A stretch of 37,908 bases of DNA from Streptomyces albus subsp. chlorinus (lineage in GTDB: Bacteria > Actinomycetota > Actinomycetes > Streptomycetales > Streptomycetaceae), in assembly GCF_013302895.1 (NCBI RefSeq), contig NZ_VJOK01000001.1, positions 5,766,126-5,804,033 on the forward strand, given 5' to 3'. A program made the position numbers and the translations under genes. A model generated the notes under the pieces. That model was not told the origin of the DNA and made no database searches. It saw nothing but the letters and a program-made list of their open reading frames with translations. Shown here one piece after another: positions 1 to 7,941 of this stretch; position 1 is the stretch's first letter, and every line of letters begins with the position of its first letter.

Positions 1-782
1 CCGCCTCCAGCAGACTGGTCAGCGAGTGCGCGCCGGCCGGCCGCGTCGTCGGCACCCGGCGGCTGGTCGTCCTCGTCGCCGGGCGCGGGCACCAGGGAGG
101 CGGGCTCCAGCTCGTGGCGAGCGAACCGGTCGGCGCGCTCGGACCGCTCCGAGCGGTCGCGGGGCAGCCGGGCGATCCGCGGCACGAAGGGGAAGCTGGG
201 CTCCGGTGTGTCGTCCGTCTCACCGATCAGCGCCCGGGCCTCGTCGTCCGCGGCCTGCACCAGCCGGCGCGGCGGGTCGTAGGTCCAGGTCGCCGAGTGG
301 GGCTGGCCGGCGACGCGGTAGGCGAGCAGGACCTCCCAGGTGCCGTCGTCGCGCCGCCAGGAGTCCCAGTGGACGGACTCCTTGTCGGCGCCGCGCAGCA
401 GCAGCCGCTCGCTGACGGCCTCGCCGAGCTGCGGACCGGCGTTCTCGCCGGGGCGGCGTACGGGGGTCTTGCGGGCGCGCTCGGCCATGAAGGCGCGTTC
501 GGCGAGCACGGGGCCCTCGAACCGGCGTACCCGGTCGACGGGGATGCCCGCGAGGGAGGCGACCTCCTCGGCGGAGGCACCGGCTCGTATCCGCGCCTGG
601 ATGTCGCGGGGCCGCAGGTGGCTCTCGACCTCGATCTCGATCTGGCCGAGCCGCGCCCGGTCGTTCCGGACGGCGGCGCGCAGCCGCTCGTCGATCGGAA
701 GCGTGTATTCCGTGCTGTCGGCAGCTTTGAGCACCAGTCGTGTGCCGTCGTTGCTGACGGCCACGACACGCAGTTCGGGCAT
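1..782 (-). CDS. sepH: Septation protein SepH (DUF3071), 3' end beyond the window
   Basis: About 260 codons are visible, reading from ATG at 782 to the left edge, so the C-terminus is missing. The N-terminus begins MPELRVVAVSNDGTRLVLKA and contains the DUF3071 core with a helix-turn-helix-like stretch (RAGASAEEVASLAGIPVDRVRRFEG run, residues about 70-95). SepH is known in Streptomyces and mycobacteria as an FtsZ-binding protein that promotes Z-ring assembly and septation in the cytoplasm. After about residue 190 the protein turns charged and low-complexity (RSERSERADRF, then an acidic segment), matching the disordered linker of the family. A strong ribosome site GGGAGGT lies 5 bases before the ATG. 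A 460-bp non-coding stretch separates it from the divergent membrane protein gene. The identification is from family recall and is firm for the N-terminal half. Confidence 0.93.
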   Translation of the reverse strand, partial: MPELRVVAVSNDGTRLVLKAADSTEYTLPIDERLRAAVRNDRARLGQIEIEVESHLRPRDIQARIRAGASAEEVASLAGIPVDRVRRFEGPVLAERAFMAERARKTPVRRPGENAGPQLGEAVSERLLLRGADKESVHWDSWRRDDGTWEVLLAYRVAGQPHSATWTYDPPRRLVQAADDEARALIGETDDTPEPSFPFVPRIARLPRDRSERSERADRFARHELEPASLVPAPGDEDDQPPGADDAAGRRALADQSAGG

Positions 783-1242
783 GGGGACCTCCCGGGTGGT
801 GCCTGCCGACGTCACGTGCGTCGCTGCTCCCGCTAGACGAGTGTGGCCTGCCCGGGTGCAGCCTGCCACAACCTTGCCGACTTCCTCGGGGTCCGAGGCA
901 GTGTTCAGATCGTTGTTCGAATCGTACGGAACCACCCGGAACCACCGCTACGGCACGGTTACCTCCTCACAACGCACGGTGGCCGAGGTGGTCACCGTGA
1001 GCAGTCGGCGCCGGGTCAGAACCGAGACCAGGGCTCGTCACACTACTCCATTAGGGCCACCCGGGTGGACCGCCGCGCCACCGAAGTTGCTCCGGGGTAA
1101 AGGAGTTGACGCCCCAAGAGTCCATTTGGCCTGGATAAGGGGGTGGGAAGGGTCACAGAACCACCCTAATTGGAACCTCTGCCTTCGCGTGAAAGTCCCC
1201 TATTCGTGCACAGTGGTTGGAGTGTGCGATCAAGGGCGGTAG
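783..1242. other. 460-bp divergent intergenic region with GGAACCACC repeat
   Basis: This stretch separates sepH (leftward) from the DDAT membrane protein gene (rightward) and must hold both promoters. I see no credible gene. It contains a direct repeat GGAACCACC at 928-936 and 938-946 (10-bp period), a related AGAACCACC near 1158 and a GGAACC near 1171. GGAAC-like blocks are reminiscent of ECF sigma -35 elements, but I could not find a convincing matched -10, so no promoter is called. Confidence 0.4.
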
Positions 1243-2484
1243 ATGGACAAGAAGGACAAGAACCACATACCCGGCCAGCGAGATCCCCGGCGAGCTCCGG
1301 AGAAGGAAGGGGGCAGGAGTGGCAAGAAGCTCGATCTGAGCCTGGCGCAGGTCCTGGGCAGCTCCGTCGCCGCGGTGGTCGCCGCGTTCGCGGCGGGCCA
1401 GCTCGGGGTGTACGGAACCTTCCTCGGCGCCGGTGTCGTCAGCCTGGTCGCCACCAGCGGCGGTCCGATCTTCCAGCACTTCTTCAGCAAGACCGGTGAG
1501 CAGCTCAAGGAAGCGGCCATCCCGCCGAAGGCCCGGCACGTACCCGTACGGGACCCGGCCGCGGGCTGGAAGGACGAGGAGGGCGGGCACACCGCCCAGG
1601 CCGCCCACAACGCCGGGGCGCTCCACGAGACGCAGAGCACCCGGCCGATGCCGGCCGCGCGGGGCGACGGCCCTGGGAGCGGGGCCACGCGGCGCGTTCC
1701 GGGGACCGCCCCCGCCGACGACGCCACCCGCGCCCTGAGCGTCGAGGACATCACCGGCGGACTGCGGCAGCGGGAGCGGGACCGTCCCGACGACGCGACC
1801 ACGGTGCTGCGCATACCGGACGCGGACGCGACGCGGACCCCGCCCGGCGACGACGCGACCCGGATGCTGGGCACCGTCGGACGGCCCACCGGCGCCACCG
1901 GACCCGCGGCCCTGCCCGGGGACGGGGAGTTCACCGAGGGGACGACCCACGGCACCAAGTGGCGGGGCTGGCGCCGCACGCTGCTGCCCGCCGTGGTGGT
2001 GTTCGTGATCGCCATCGGCGGCATCACGCTCTACGAGGGCGTCTCCGGGCACTCCGTCTCCGGCAGCAAGGGCACCTCCATCAGCCATGTGTTCCGGCCG
2101 GGCCACAGCTCTTCCGGCGACGAGGACCCCGGCACCACGCCCGCCACCCCGCACCCGAGCAGGTCGGACGAGGGCGACAGCCCCTCCCCGGCCCCGGACG
2201 GCTCGCAGCCCTCCACCGACCCCGGTGACCAGGGCGGCGACCGCACCCGGCAGCCCGGCTCCGGCGACGGCGGCGACCGCTCCACCCCGAGCCCCCGCCC
2301 GTCCCACAGCCAGTCGGACGGAACGGGCGACACCCCGGACAGCGACAGCGGCGAGTCCGGCAGCACGCCTCAGGAGAGCGGCGGCTCCGAGGGCCGGCAG
2401 GACGGCGACTCCGCGAACCAGGGGAGCGGCTCCGGCAGCAAGCTCCCCCAGGGGCAGCAGCCCGGACTCGCCCCGCAGAGCTAG
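1243..2484 (+). CDS. Proline-rich membrane protein with repeated DDAT motifs, function unknown
   Basis: A 413-residue protein I cannot assign to a named family. It has a charged N-terminus (1-30), a hydrophobic hairpin at about 35-71, a soluble middle segment, one further membrane span at about 246-264, and a final 150 residues made mostly of S, T, P, G, D and E, typical of a wall-spanning or disordered surface tail. The middle segment carries DDATRAL (159), DDATTVL (183), DADATRT (193) and DDATRML (203). These resemble acidic-flanked threonine sites used by Hanks-type kinases and read by FHA domains, which is an inference. If the N-terminus is inside, those motifs are cytoplasmic and the tail is extracellular. 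ATG at 1243 follows a weak AAGGGCGG. A strong hairpin terminator follows the stop. Confidence 0.8.
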   Translation: MDKKDKNHIPGQRDPRRAPEKEGGRSGKKLDLSLAQVLGSSVAAVVAAFAAGQLGVYGTFLGAGVVSLVATSGGPIFQHFFSKTGEQLKEAAIPPKARHVPVRDPAAGWKDEEGGHTAQAAHNAGALHETQSTRPMPAARGDGPGSGATRRVPGTAPADDATRALSVEDITGGLRQRERDRPDDATTVLRIPDADATRTPPGDDATRMLGTVGRPTGATGPAALPGDGEFTEGTTHGTKWRGWRRTLLPAVVVFVIAIGGITLYEGVSGHSVSGSKGTSISHVFRPGHSSSGDEDPGTTPATPHPSRSDEGDSPSPAPDGSQPSTDPGDQGGDRTRQPGSGDGGDRSTPSPRPSHSQSDGTGDTPDSDSGESGSTPQESGGSEGRQDGDSANQGSGSGSKLPQGQQPGLAPQS

Positions 2485-2504
2485 CCCTTCTCCGTCCCAC
2501 CCGC

Positions 2505-2542
2505 AGCGGGCCGGACTCCTCACGCGAGGGGTCCGGCCCGCT
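2505..2542. terminator. Bidirectional hairpin terminator
   Basis: A perfect 12-bp inverted repeat, AGCGGGCCGGAC (2505-2516) and GTCCGGCCCGCT (2531-2542), with up to three more pairs inside the 14-base gap. It lies between the ends of two convergent genes (stops at 2484 and 2610), so it can serve both strands. There is no U-tract, as is usual in Streptomyces. Confidence 0.8.
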
Positions 2543-2609
2543 GTCGTGCGACTGCCGTACGAGAGGGCTCCCACGGCGGTCGGACGGTTGCGGGAGGTGA
2601 CAGGAAGGG

Positions 2610-3941
2610 TCAGTCGCCCAGTACGCGCCGCAGGTAGGGGTTGCCGAAGACCCGGTCCGGATCGAGCCGGTCGCGCAGTGCCGTGAACTCGGCGAACCTG
2701 GGGTACACCCCGGCGAGGTACTCCGCGTCCCTGCTGTGCAGCTTCCCCCAGTGCGGGCGGCCCGCGTGCGCCGTCATGATCCGTTCCACCGCGCTGAAGT
2801 ACGCCTCGTGGGGCGTGCCCCGGTACATGTGCACCGCCACGTACGCCGTCTCGCGCCCGCTCGCCGTCGAGAGCGGTATGTCGTCGGCGGGAGCCGTGCG
2901 GACCTCCACCGGGAAGCTGACCCGGAAACCGGACCGCTCCACCAGCGTCCTCAGCTCCCGCAGCGCGCCCACCAGCGCGGCTCGCGGAATGGCGTACTCC
3001 ATCTCCACGAAGCGCACCCGGCGCGGACTCGTGAAGACCTTGTAGGGGATGTCGGTGTAGGTGCGGGCCGACAGGGCGCGGCTGGAGACGCGGGCGATAC
3101 CGGGGATGGTGGCCGGTACCGCCCTGCCGAGCGCGCAGACCGCCTGGAAGAGGCCGTTGGACAGCAGTTCGTCGTCCACCCAGCCGCGCACCCGGGGCAG
3201 CGGGGCGGCCGGGCCCGCGCTGCGGTTGTTGCGCTTGGTGTTGCAGCCGTCGGTGTGCGGGAACCAGTAGAACTCGAAGTGCTCGTTCTCGGTGACCAGC
3301 TGGTCGAACTCGGACACCACCCGGTCGAACGGCATCGGCTCCTCGCGGGCCGTGAGCAGGAACTCCGGCTCCACCGCGAAGGTGATCTCGCTGATCACGC
3401 CGAGCGCGCCCAGCCCCACCCTGGCGGCCTCGAAGACGGCCCGCTCCTCGTCCGTGCCCTCCGCGGAGCAGCGCATCACCGAGCCGTCCGCGCGCACCAG
3501 CTCCAGCTCCTTGATCTGCGCCGCGACGGAGGCCGTCTCGCGTCCCGTGCCGTGGGTGCCGGTGCTGACGGCGCCGGAGGCGGTCTGCTCCATGATGTCG
3601 CCCATGTTGGTCAGCGACAGCCCGCGCGCGGCCAGCGCCGCGTTGAGCACCTTCAGCGGGGTGCCGGCGCCGACGGTGACGGTGCCCGCCGTGCGGTCGA
3701 CCGCGCGTATCCCGGCCAGCCGCTCGGGGCGTATGAGTACCCCGTCGGTGACGGCGGCGGCCGTGAACGAGTGACCGGTGCCCGCCGCCTTGACCCGCAG
3801 CCCGTCCGCGGCGGCGCGGCGCACCACCTCGGCGAGGGCTTCCGTGGTGGAGGGCGAGACGGTCCGCTCGGGTGCGGCCGTCACATTGCCCGCCCAGTTA
3901 CGCCACGTCGCCGCTCGGCTGTTCGCTGTCCGCACGCTCAT
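2610..3941 (-). CDS. D-arabinono-1,4-lactone oxidase-family FAD-dependent oxidase
   Basis: A 443-residue flavoprotein of the aldonolactone/alditol oxidase family, predicted to oxidise a sugar lactone or polyol with oxygen as acceptor. The N-terminal FAD-binding PCMH-type domain spans about residues 20-190 and includes GTGHSF at 54-59; His57 sits where related enzymes attach FAD covalently. The motif TASGAVSTGTHGTG follows. The C-terminal ALO domain carries HWGK at 397-400 and ends in GNPYLRRVLGD, both typical of the family. The start ATG at 3941 lies inside the 3' end of the upstream transporter gene (44-base overlap), so the two are probably translationally coupled, and the transporter may move the substrate or product. 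The exact substrate cannot be told: xylitol, gulonolactone and arabinonolactone oxidases all share this layout. Confidence 0.9.
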   Translation of the reverse strand: MSVRTANSRAATWRNWAGNVTAAPERTVSPSTTEALAEVVRRAAADGLRVKAAGTGHSFTAAAVTDGVLIRPERLAGIRAVDRTAGTVTVGAGTPLKVLNAALAARGLSLTNMGDIMEQTASGAVSTGTHGTGRETASVAAQIKELELVRADGSVMRCSAEGTDEERAVFEAARVGLGALGVISEITFAVEPEFLLTAREEPMPFDRVVSEFDQLVTENEHFEFYWFPHTDGCNTKRNNRSAGPAAPLPRVRGWVDDELLSNGLFQAVCALGRAVPATIPGIARVSSRALSARTYTDIPYKVFTSPRRVRFVEMEYAIPRAALVGALRELRTLVERSGFRVSFPVEVRTAPADDIPLSTASGRETAYVAVHMYRGTPHEAYFSAVERIMTAHAGRPHWGKLHSRDAEYLAGVYPRFAEFTALRDRLDPDRVFGNPYLRRVLGD

Positions 3942-5160
3942 CCCTGACCGTCCCCTCTCGCCGCGGCACCGGCCGAGGGCTCAGCCGGCGGTGGCCGAGG
4001 AACGCCACCACGGCCGCCAGCGCCCCCGCCGCAGCGGGCACGCACCAGGCGCGGCCGGCGCCGAGGACGTCGACGGCCCGGCCGGCCACCGAGGATCCCA
4101 GCGCCACCCCGACCGCGAGCCCCGTGCTGGTCCACGTCATGCCCTCGGTCAGCTGGGCGCGCGGGACGAGCTGTTCGACGAGGGCCATGGTGGTGACCAT
4201 CGTCGGGGCGATGGTCATGCCCGCGAGGAAGAGCGCCACGGCCAGGGACGGCAGGTTCCCCACCAGTTGGAGAGGGATCATACTCACGGCCATCGCGCAG
4301 ACACCCAGCAGCCAGCGGCGGGCGGGCGGCCCCGAGGGGCGCAGCAGCCCGAACGCGGCGCCCGCCAGCACCGAGCCCAGCGCGTAGAGGGCCAACGTCA
4401 CACTGGCCAGCGCCTTGTGGCCCTCCTCCTCGGCGAACGCGACGGTCACCACGTCGACCGAGCCGAAGATGGCGCCGGTGAAGGCGAAGGCGCCCACCAG
4501 CACCTTGAGGCCGGTTGCGCGCAGTGCGGAGCCGCCGCCGTGCCGCCGGCGGGGAGGGGGCGGTGGCTCGGTGGCGCGCTGGGCGCTCAGCCACAGCACC
4601 CCGGCGCACAGCGAGGCGGCGGCCAGCAGCGGGCCCGCCTCCGCGAACAGGGCCGTGGACAGGCCGATGGCCAGGATCGGGCCGACGACGAAACAGCACT
4701 CGTCGATGATCGACTCGAAGCTGAAGGCCGAGTGGAGCAGCCGGACGTCGTCCCGGTGCAGGTGCGCCCAGCGGGCCCGCACCATCGCCCCCATGCTCGG
4801 CATGGCGCCCGCGCCCACCGCGCACCCGAACAGCAGCACGTCCGGGGCCCCGTACCGTGCCGCGGCCACCAGTCCGGTGACGGCCGCCACGGTGACCAGC
4901 ATCGCGGGCCTTATCACCCGCCGCTGTCCGTGCCGGTCCACCAGGCGCGATATCCGCGGGCTGATCACCGCCGAGGCGAGCGCCACCGTCGCCGACAGCG
5001 CCCCCGCGAGCCCGTACCGCCCGCTGAGCTGGGAGACCATCGTGACGACGCTGATGCCCGTCATCGACAACGGGAGGCGGCCGAGGAAGCCGGCGGCGGA
5101 GAAGGCGCGGGTCCCGGGCGTGGCGAACAGCGCGCGGTAGGGGCTGGAGGGTCTGGCCAC
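3898..5160 (-). CDS. Major facilitator superfamily transporter
   Basis: A 420-residue membrane protein with about 12 hydrophobic spans in two halves of six, separated by a short proline/arginine-rich loop near residue 200 (PPPPPRRRHGG). Motif SRLVDRHGQRR at about residues 71-81 matches the loop 2-3 signature of MFS proteins. The family moves small solutes by proton exchange, and many members of this type export drugs or metabolites. The substrate is not evident. It starts with GTG at 5160, has no clear ribosome site, and its stop overlaps the start of the lactone oxidase. The ferrochelatase gene runs away from it on the other strand, so the 104 bp between them must hold two promoters. Confidence 0.88.
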   Translation of the reverse strand: MARPSSPYRALFATPGTRAFSAAGFLGRLPLSMTGISVVTMVSQLSGRYGLAGALSATVALASAVISPRISRLVDRHGQRRVIRPAMLVTVAAVTGLVAAARYGAPDVLLFGCAVGAGAMPSMGAMVRARWAHLHRDDVRLLHSAFSFESIIDECCFVVGPILAIGLSTALFAEAGPLLAAASLCAGVLWLSAQRATEPPPPPRRRHGGGSALRATGLKVLVGAFAFTGAIFGSVDVVTVAFAEEEGHKALASVTLALYALGSVLAGAAFGLLRPSGPPARRWLLGVCAMAVSMIPLQLVGNLPSLAVALFLAGMTIAPTMVTTMALVEQLVPRAQLTEGMTWTSTGLAVGVALGSSVAGRAVDVLGAGRAWCVPAAAGALAAVVAFLGHRRLSPRPVPRREGTVRDERADSEQPSGDVA

Positions 5161-5264
5161 AGGAAGACGCTCGTCGATCGGTCAGGGCGGACGCGGGGGA
5201 GGCATCCAGCTTACGGGCGGGAGGGCGGCCCACCGCGCCCGACGCAGGATGGCAGGATCGAGAC

Positions 5265-6425
5265 ATGTCCGATGCGCTGCCCACCGAATCGTCCGGCCCC
5301 GCACGGGGCACCTCGCCGGCCCCCTACGACGCCCTCCTGCTGCTCTCCTTCGGCGGTCCCGAAGGGGTCGACGAGGTCGTGCCGTTCCTGGAGAACGTCA
5401 CCCGGGGCCGTGGCATCCCGCGCGAGCGCCTCGAAGAGGTGGGCCAGCACTACTACCTGTTCGGCGGCGTCAGCCCCATCAACGCGCAGAACCGCGCCCT
5501 GCTGACGGCCCTCCGCGAGGACTTCGCCGCCCACGGCCTCGACCTGCCCGTCTACTGGGGCAACCGCAACTGGGCGCCGTACCTGACCGAGGCGCTGCGC
5601 GAGATCGTCCGCGACGGGCACCGGCGCGTGCTGGTGCTGGCGACCAGCGCCTACGCCTCGTACTCCGGCTGCCGCCAGTACCGCGAGAACCTGGCCGAGT
5701 CGCTGGCCGCCCTGCGCGCGGAGGGGCTTCGGCCGCCCCGCGTGGACAAGCTCCGGCACTACTTCAACCACCCCGGCTTCGTCGAACCCGTGGCCGACGG
5801 CGTGGTGGCCTCCCTCGCCGAGCTTCCCGAGGACGTCCGCGCGGGCGCCCACCTGGCCTTCACCACCCACTCCATCCCCACCGCCGCCGCGGACACCTCC
5901 GGCCCGGTGGAGGCGCACGGCGACGGCGGCGCGTACGTGGCACAGCACCTGGACGTCGCGGGGCTGATCGCGGAGGCCGTACGGGAGCGCACCGGCACGG
6001 CCCACCCCTGGAGCCTCGTCTACCAGTCCCGCAGCGGCTCCCCGTCGGTGCCGTGGCTGGAGCCGGACATCTGCGACCACCTGGAGGAACTGCACGGCAA
6101 GGGCGTGCCGTCCGCGGTGATGGTGCCGGTCGGCTTCGTCTCGGACCACATGGAGGTCCTCTACGACCTGGACACCGAGGCGACGGCCAAGGCGGCCGGA
6201 CTCGGGCTGCCGGTGCGCCGCTCGCCCACGGTCGGCGCCGATCCGCGCTTCGCCGCGGCCGTCCGCGACCTGGTTCTGGAGCGGGCCGCCACCGAGCGCG
6301 GCGAGGCCCCCGCGCGCTGCGCGCTGGGCGCGCTCGGCCCGAGCCACGACCTGTGCCCCGTCGGCTGCTGCCCGGCCCGGACGCCGAAGCCCGCGGCGGC
6401 GGGCGCCGACGCGCCGGAGTTCTGA
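5265..6425 (+). CDS. hemH: Ferrochelatase (coproporphyrin III type)
   Basis: A 386-residue enzyme that inserts ferrous iron into a porphyrin. In actinobacteria the substrate is coproporphyrin III in the coproporphyrin-dependent heme route, so cpfC is an equally valid name. The catalytic histidine lies in FTTHSIP (His202) and the paired glutamate in SDHMEVLYD (Glu297). The motif LLLLSFGGPEG near the start and PVYWGNRNW at 95-103 are characteristic. Cys136 together with C-terminal Cys352, Cys364 and Cys368/369 matches the cysteine set that holds a [2Fe-2S] cluster in actinobacterial ferrochelatases. The first 20 residues are a low-complexity extension. The inositol-phosphatase-family gene follows after 70 bp and may be co-transcribed. 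Confidence 0.95.
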   Translation: MSDALPTESSGPARGTSPAPYDALLLLSFGGPEGVDEVVPFLENVTRGRGIPRERLEEVGQHYYLFGGVSPINAQNRALLTALREDFAAHGLDLPVYWGNRNWAPYLTEALREIVRDGHRRVLVLATSAYASYSGCRQYRENLAESLAALRAEGLRPPRVDKLRHYFNHPGFVEPVADGVVASLAELPEDVRAGAHLAFTTHSIPTAAADTSGPVEAHGDGGAYVAQHLDVAGLIAEAVRERTGTAHPWSLVYQSRSGSPSVPWLEPDICDHLEELHGKGVPSAVMVPVGFVSDHMEVLYDLDTEATAKAAGLGLPVRRSPTVGADPRFAAAVRDLVLERAATERGEAPARCALGALGPSHDLCPVGCCPARTPKPAAAGADAPEF

Positions 6426-6495
6426 GCCCGGCGCCGGGTACCCCGGCCCCCGCCCCCGTCCCCGCACGCGACGTACGACAGGAGCGACGAGACAC

Positions 6496-7329
6496 GTGAC
6501 CGAGACGCCGCAGCCCGCACCCGAGGGCGCCGACGACGCGCTGAAGGCGGAACTGCTCGACCTGGCCCGGGAGGCCGCCGACCGCGCCGGCGCCCTCCTG
6601 CGCGACGGCCGCCCCGCCGACCTGGGGGTGGCCGCCACCAAGACCAGCCCCATCGACGTGGTCACCGAGATGGACCTGGCCTCCGAGAAGCTCATCACCG
6701 GCTATCTGACCGAGCACCGCCCCCACGACGGTTTCCTCGGCGAGGAAGGCGCCTCCAGCGAGGGCACCTCCGGGGTCCGCTGGGTGATCGACCCGGTGGA
6801 CGGCACCGTCAACTACCTGTACGGGCGCCCCGACTGGGCCGTCTCCATCGCCGCCGAGTACCGCGGCGAGCGGGTCGTCGGCGTGGTGGCGGCGCCCCTG
6901 CGGGATGAGACCTGGCACGCCGTCCTCGGCCAGGGCGCCTGGCTCAACGGCCGCCCCGTGCGGTGCCGGCCCTCACCGCCGCTGGACCAGGCACTGGTCG
7001 GCACGGGCTTCGGCTACATCGCCGAGCGCCGCGTCGCGCAGGCCGAGGTGGCCCGCGAGCTGGTGCCGCTGGTGCGCGACATCCGCCGCTGCGGGTCGGC
7101 CGCCATCGACCTGTGCGACGTGGCCACCGGCCGCCTCGACGGCTACTACGAGCGCGGCCTCAACCCGTGGGACCTCGCCGCCGGCGACCTCGTCGCGCGC
7201 GAGGCCGGCGCCGTGACGGGCGGCCGTCCGGGACAGCCCCCGAACGGCGACCTCACCATCGCCGCCTCGCCGGGCGTCTTCGAGGCCCTCCAGCCCCTGC
7301 TGGAGCGACTGGGCGCCTGGCACGACTGA
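6496..7329 (+). CDS. suhB: Inositol monophosphatase-family phosphatase
   Basis: A 277-residue magnesium-dependent sugar-phosphate phosphatase. The metal-binding motifs are intact: GEEGA (Glu83/84), WVIDPVDGTVNYL (Asp99, Asp102) and GLNPWDLAAG (Asp226). Family members dephosphorylate inositol-1-phosphate, fructose-1,6-bisphosphate or histidinol phosphate; sequence alone does not fix which. A SuhB-like inositol phosphatase is suggested by synteny with the mycobacterial dut-ceoBC neighbourhood, where suhB lies on this side. The start is GTG at 6496, preceded by AGGAG at 6480-6484. It ends at a strong terminator shared with the convergent small gene. Confidence 0.88.
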   Translation: MTETPQPAPEGADDALKAELLDLAREAADRAGALLRDGRPADLGVAATKTSPIDVVTEMDLASEKLITGYLTEHRPHDGFLGEEGASSEGTSGVRWVIDPVDGTVNYLYGRPDWAVSIAAEYRGERVVGVVAAPLRDETWHAVLGQGAWLNGRPVRCRPSPPLDQALVGTGFGYIAERRVAQAEVARELVPLVRDIRRCGSAAIDLCDVATGRLDGYYERGLNPWDLAAGDLVAREAGAVTGGRPGQPPNGDLTIAASPGVFEALQPLLERLGAWHD

Positions 7330-7384
7330 GGGCGGCGCCTCCCTCCCGGGCGGGCGCGAGACATGCGGGAGTGAGGGCATGAAA

Positions 7385-7416
7385 CAGGTGCGGCCCCCGG
7401 AAGGGGGCCGCACCTG
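7385..7416. terminator. Bidirectional hairpin terminator with GGAA loop
   Basis: A perfect 14-bp inverted repeat, CAGGTGCGGCCCCC (7385-7398) and GGGGGCCGCACCTG (7403-7416), closes on a GGAA tetraloop. It sits between the stops of the convergent inositol phosphatase (7329) and the small protein gene (7431). Confidence 0.9.
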
Positions 7417-7430
7417 GGGAGTGTGCCGGA

Positions 7431-7592
7431 TCAGGCGACCTGCACGCCGTGCTCGGCGGCGAGGCGGTGGAGGTCCTCCAGTTCCGACTCCTCGACGTCC
7501 ACGAGGAAGTCGTCGCCCGATTCACGTGCGCGGTGCAGATCGGACTCAGTGGTCCGTATCCGCTGCAGGATGCCTGCGGTGAACGCGTCCAT
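7431..7592 (-). CDS. Conserved 53-residue small protein
   Basis: A short frame from ATG at 7592 to TGA at 7431 encodes 53 residues beginning MDAFTAGILQRIRTTESDL and ending LHRLAAEHGVQVA. It is acidic, has no cysteine and no membrane span, and should form two amphipathic helices around a short central hinge (GDDFLVDVEESELEDL). The ribosome site GAGGGGG lies about 7 bases upstream and codon use is G/C-rich at position 3, as in neighbouring genes. I recall similar small proteins annotated as hypothetical across Streptomyces, but no function is known to me. It is convergent with the inositol phosphatase and divergent from cutRS, and ends at the shared hairpin. Confidence 0.82.
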   Translation of the reverse strand: MDAFTAGILQRIRTTESDLHRARESGDDFLVDVEESELEDLHRLAAEHGVQVA

Positions 7593-7941
7593 GGTGTGCC
7601 CCCTCGTCGCGGGTCGGTGGCACGGGATGTGCCGAGGGTTTGCGGTGCTCGAACCCGGTCACGGCGTGGTCCCCGGGGTGCGTCAGCGCGTGTCGTGGCA
7701 CGCTGCGCACAGGGCGTGATCGCGGGTGGTGCTCACGTCCTCCCCACCGGCAACCTCAGAGAAACCTCAAACGGGCTGAAAAATGTGTGAGCGTCTTGGA
7801 CGGCACCGTCGCCCGAGCCGCCCCACAAGCCTCTCACCTCGCCTCTTACAGCCGGTTTACCGGCGTTGGATGCAGGATGGAGGCACGGTCCCCACGGTTT
7901 CGCCGGAGACCCCCATCAATCCACAGGGAAGGAACAGCGCC
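7593..7941. other. Divergent upstream region of cutRS
   Basis: This 349-bp stretch separates the small protein gene from cutR and contains no gene I can support. It holds an OmpR-type direct repeat (7752-7769, listed separately) and a small inverted repeat GCCGG-TTTA-CCGGC at 7851-7864. The latter lies 78 bases before the cutR start and could be part of its leader or an operator. Confidence 0.5.
7752..7769 (+). promoter_or_regulatory. Candidate response-regulator box (7-4-7 direct repeat)
   Basis: AACCTCA occurs at 7752-7758 and again at 7763-7769, separated by GAGA, giving an 11-bp period. Two 7-base half-sites one helical turn apart is the usual geometry of sites bound by OmpR/PhoB-family dimers. 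The next downstream gene, cutR, encodes such a regulator, so self-regulation is a reasonable inference, not shown here. Confidence 0.5.

Noticed and set aside
7783..7941. N-terminal extension of CutR by 53 residues
   Set aside because: The extension is unlike any receiver domain, while GTG at 7942 has a good ribosome site and gives the standard start.
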